This document shows positions 61,073 to 64,000 of a stretch of DNA of 64,000 bases, piece after piece. A program made the position numbers and the translations under genes. Every line of letters begins with the position of its first letter. Within the stretch, counting starts at the first letter, position 1. Location of the stretch: contig JASWJB010000214.1 in assembly GCA_032433595.1 (NCBI GenBank), positions 1-64,000 on the forward strand, written 5' to 3'. The notes beneath the pieces were generated by a model. That model was given only the letters and a program-made list of their open reading frames with translations, did no database searches and had not been told where the DNA came from. The stretch comes from Conoideocrella luteorostrata. Its lineage: Eukaryota > Ascomycota > Sordariomycetes > Hypocreales > Clavicipitaceae.

Positions 61073-64000
61073 ATGCCACCAAAGACAGCCGGGAAACGAT
61101 TACGGCCGACCTTTATCTTGCCGAATTTATCGACGACTTATGGCCTCTTGACCATTGTTTTCCTTGCTCTCCTCGCCGCACGCCCCGTTTCGGCAGTTCG
61201 AATCAAGCCAACCAACTGTCTTCCAGACTCGTTCACACCCACCTATCTGAAATGGGTGCCCGTGGAAGCTGATGCCAAGTTCGATACCGACAGTGTGAAG
61301 CACAACTTCCAATTTATAGTATGGGGCAACGTCACGGGCTCTCTCTATGAGAAGGAACTCCCAAAACCCGGCAGCCCACTCTGGAGTGACCACAATGTAA
61401 CAGATGGAAAGATTATCGATTCGGAAAATGGCGTAAACGGCACGACAGTCAAAAGTTCAATCAGTATGCTGTCATACGTACCGTGGAATCATCTCAACTT
61501 CTTTTGCGCCCAAGCTTTAGTTAACGGGACTTGTCCGTTAGCTCCTGTCTTTAATACAACAGGAAATATGTAAGTTGCAACCTTGGGGTGTTTAAACCCG
61601 TCTTTTGATGGTCATGGATGGATTGCGTTGATGAATATTTCGGTCAAATTGTTTCACAATGCTTCGCAACATGGGAGCTCGAAAACCGGGAGGCTATCGG
61701 CAAATTACCGAGGGGCTGGAAGCCTGAGTAAGGAGCACAGGTACTAACTGACCGTCATAGTTCCTTGTATGATCTGCCGTCGATGAATGTTACCAACGAC
61801 ATGCATTCGTCTTATTCATTTGCGTCCTTTACTACCACAATGCTGATTCTCTTCGGCAATAAACAAGGCACTAACATTGGCTGTATTTCTGCCGTCATCA
61901 CGCCAGATCTCGGAAACCTGGCATGGGTGCTTAAGACAGTGCCTTTAATAGTACTTCTCTTTTCTGGCTTCGCTGTTGTGTTCGCCAGTATCTTCAGCCC
62001 CTGGGGAAGCACCAATGTCTTCCATTGGACATCAAACTACGGACGAGATGCCGACTTGCTTCGACTCGTCACTCCCGGATTTGGTGACTGTTTACAGTAC
62101 ATTCAGTTCATTGCACTATCCAGCTCGCTGACTCTCAACTATCCCGGCTTTTTCCAACCGGTGGCAAGCCAGGTAGGATGGTCTGCGCTCATGTTCAACG
62201 AAAGCATCGTGACCCGGTCCACCGGCTGGCAAAGCGTGCGAGATGGCATCTATGTCACTGAACCTCCTGATGGCTATGGTCTCCAGACCCTCGGTCAACT
62301 CATTGGCATGAAAGAAAGTGCTGACATTTGGGCCGGCATGATGGTTTGGCTGTGTGTCATCATAGCTGCGGTATTCATCCTCACCCAGGCCGGCTTTTTG
62401 GCCCAGTGGCTGTACCGAAAAATCCAGAATGTTCCGGAGGAGGATCTTCGTGCCAAGAACATCCCCTTCAGCATTGGAAACGTCATTCGGATTGTCTTCA
62501 ACTTTCTGCTAATGCCTATTGTGGCGCTGTCGTGTTTCCAGTTGGTCGTTACCATCAGGTCCCCAGCCTATACAGTTGCTCTGGCTGCCATCACGCTGGC
62601 TGTAGTCCTCGGATTTGCAAGCTATGTGCTGCTGCTTATCATGCGGGCAAGACCAAAGGCGTGGCTTTTTGACGACCTGTCCACCGTCTTGCGTTACGGT
62701 CCTTTGTACAACACATATTCCGATGAAGCTGCAGCGTTTGCGCTCATTCCCGTATTGCTCAACTTTGTTCGAGGCGTAGCCATCGGGGCTGTTCAACCGA
62801 GTGGCATATCTCAGGTTGTCTTGCTTGCCATTTGTGAAGTTATCCAAATTTTCACCTTGCACGCCTTTAAACCCTTCCAATCGCCGACATCGATGAACGC
62901 CTACCACACACTGTTCTCTATTCTTCGCCTCGCCAGTGTGCTGTTGATGGTCGCTTTTGCTCCAAGTCTTGGCGTCACCGAAGGACCCAAAGGGTGGATT
63001 GGATATGCCATCATGCTCATACACGGAGCTGTTCTGGCTCTCGTCTTCTTCTTGGGGGCTCTGCAGACCATTGTTGAAGTCGTGGCTCGACTTCTTGGCG
63101 CTGGAGGCGACAATGCCACGGGTCTCACTAGAGGAGGGCTCTCCAAGATCTTCGGTATGCGCCAGCTTTCTCGACGAGAAACACATCGCACCGCACCGTC
63201 TAGGGCTAGCCAGCTGTCTACCATGGCAATGCTGCATGCTGAGGAGGGGACCAAGACGGGGTATTCCTCCATGCCAGGCAGTGGAAGGCTTCGCAGCGCA
63301 TCCGGGGTCAGCTACGGGGGCATCGCTGCAAACAACCGGCAACGCAGCAGCTCGGCCCTGGATAGCGTCGACGCCTTCTCAGCAGGCCACCGCCACGTCG
63401 ATACCAACAGCTCATACCTACCCGGCACGCCCGGCGAGACAAGCACTTTCTCCTTCATTGCATCCCCCACAGTCGGGCGTCCGATGGTGCCAGCTCATGC
63501 GGAACCTTCTGATCCGTATTATCGGCCGCCCCGGCGGGCAACCAATTCCAATCTCAGGGACTCAACGTACTCCGACACTCCATCGAATGCTTTGGGAATC
63601 GAAACTAAACCAGCGAACGGTACTCCTGCGGCCGCGGGAGAGGTTGCAGACATCGGGGCCGGACCCGGGGCCGAAGAAATAACCCGTGGGGCTACCCCAG
63701 CCCCTCCAGGCATCATCATGAATTTGCCCGCAAATCAGCCAGACTACGAGACTCGTGAAGTAGACTTCTATTACGGAGTTCGTGGACCTGCGTTGAACTC
63801 GGACAACCCTGGGCGACGACTTGGTACCGGCCCGGCCGATCCAACCGGACCGGTGGCTACGGCAACAGGATGGTTCAGAAACTGGTTTGGGGGCAAGAGC
63901 AAAGAGAAGGGCAAAGGATTCGAAGTCGTCCGGAGTTCGAGGATGCCGCCGGATATGGTGCGAAATGGGGGCTTCGGGGATGAGACCCCGCCAGAGGGAA
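61073..64000 (+). CDS. FLC/TRP-like membrane protein with ML-like domain (partial, runs off the window)
   Basis: Exon 1 is 61073-61569; exon 2 starts at 61761 and is open to the window end, with no stop reached. The 191-nt intron has GTAAGT, a TACTAAC branch and CATAG, and joins in phase (AT+T). Residues 1-41 form a signal peptide (LTIVFLALLAARPVSA). An ML-like luminal domain follows with Cys residues and many N-x-S/T sites (VWGNVTG, DHNVTD, NGTTV). The TRP-like channel region has about nine hydrophobic helices, for example VPLIVLLFSGFAVVFASIF, MVWLCVIIAAVFILTQAGF and YAIMLIHGAVLALVFFLGAL. A long Ser/Pro/Gly-rich cytosolic tail completes it. The family includes yeast FLC1-3, Neurospora spray and fission yeast Pkd2, linked to calcium and cell-wall homeostasis. 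The in-frame ATG at 60871 would hide the signal peptide, so 61073 is preferred. Confidence 0.9.

Overview
The window looks like a chromosome segment from a filamentous ascomycete, probably a Sordariomycete and most likely Hypocreales; the genus cannot be fixed from sequence alone. The genes have short GT-AG introns of about 50-190 nt with CTAAC/CTGAC-type branch sites. Many housekeeping genes lie on both strands without operons. The protein complement is typically fungal: STT4, NUP120, a V-ATPase H subunit, fungal HSP30, lumazine synthase and an FLC/TRP-like channel. I recovered 18 protein-coding genes. For the spliced ones, exon junctions were rebuilt from splice signals, reading phase and family continuity.

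Layout. 0.25-5.7 kb: a small secreted Cys-containing protein, a FAD-dependent monooxygenase and a SAM methyltransferase, all on +. 6.0-9.8 kb: GCV1 and VMA13 on -. 11.5-12.8 kb: a Cys-rich single-pass membrane protein on +. 13.7-16.7 kb: RPL9 (-) and VPS26 (+), divergent. 17.2-23.9 kb: NUP120, RAD51 and HSP30, all on -. 25.3-27.5 kb: an RRM+YTH RNA-binding protein on -. 33.4-40.6 kb: PRE7 (-) and STT4 (+) sharing a 411-bp divergent promoter. 41.1-43.2 kb: a Mn-type cation diffusion facilitator on -. 50.4-53.3 kb: a large disordered protein on +. 54.1-58.1 kb: RIB4 (-) and a PMS1/MLH2-clade MutL protein (+). 61.1 kb to the end: an FLC/TRP-like membrane protein cut by the window edge.

Three gene-poor tracts (about 27.7-33.4, 43.2-50.4 and 58.2-61.0 kb) contain no gene I can support. 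They are strewn with copies of a short word, TACTCCGTA/TACGGAGTA, often joined into perfect palindromes. I noticed no copy in a coding exon. This is the most conspicuous structure that ordinary genes do not explain. Other points: a long inverted repeat inside RPL9 intron 1; a GC-AG intron in the YTH gene; an in-frame TAG splitting the MutL-like reading frame; heat-shock elements upstream of HSP30; and an MCB-type ACGCGT upstream of RAD51. Most genes are unrelated housekeeping functions. Only the monooxygenase/methyltransferase pair hints at a small accessory pathway, and no backbone synthase is present.
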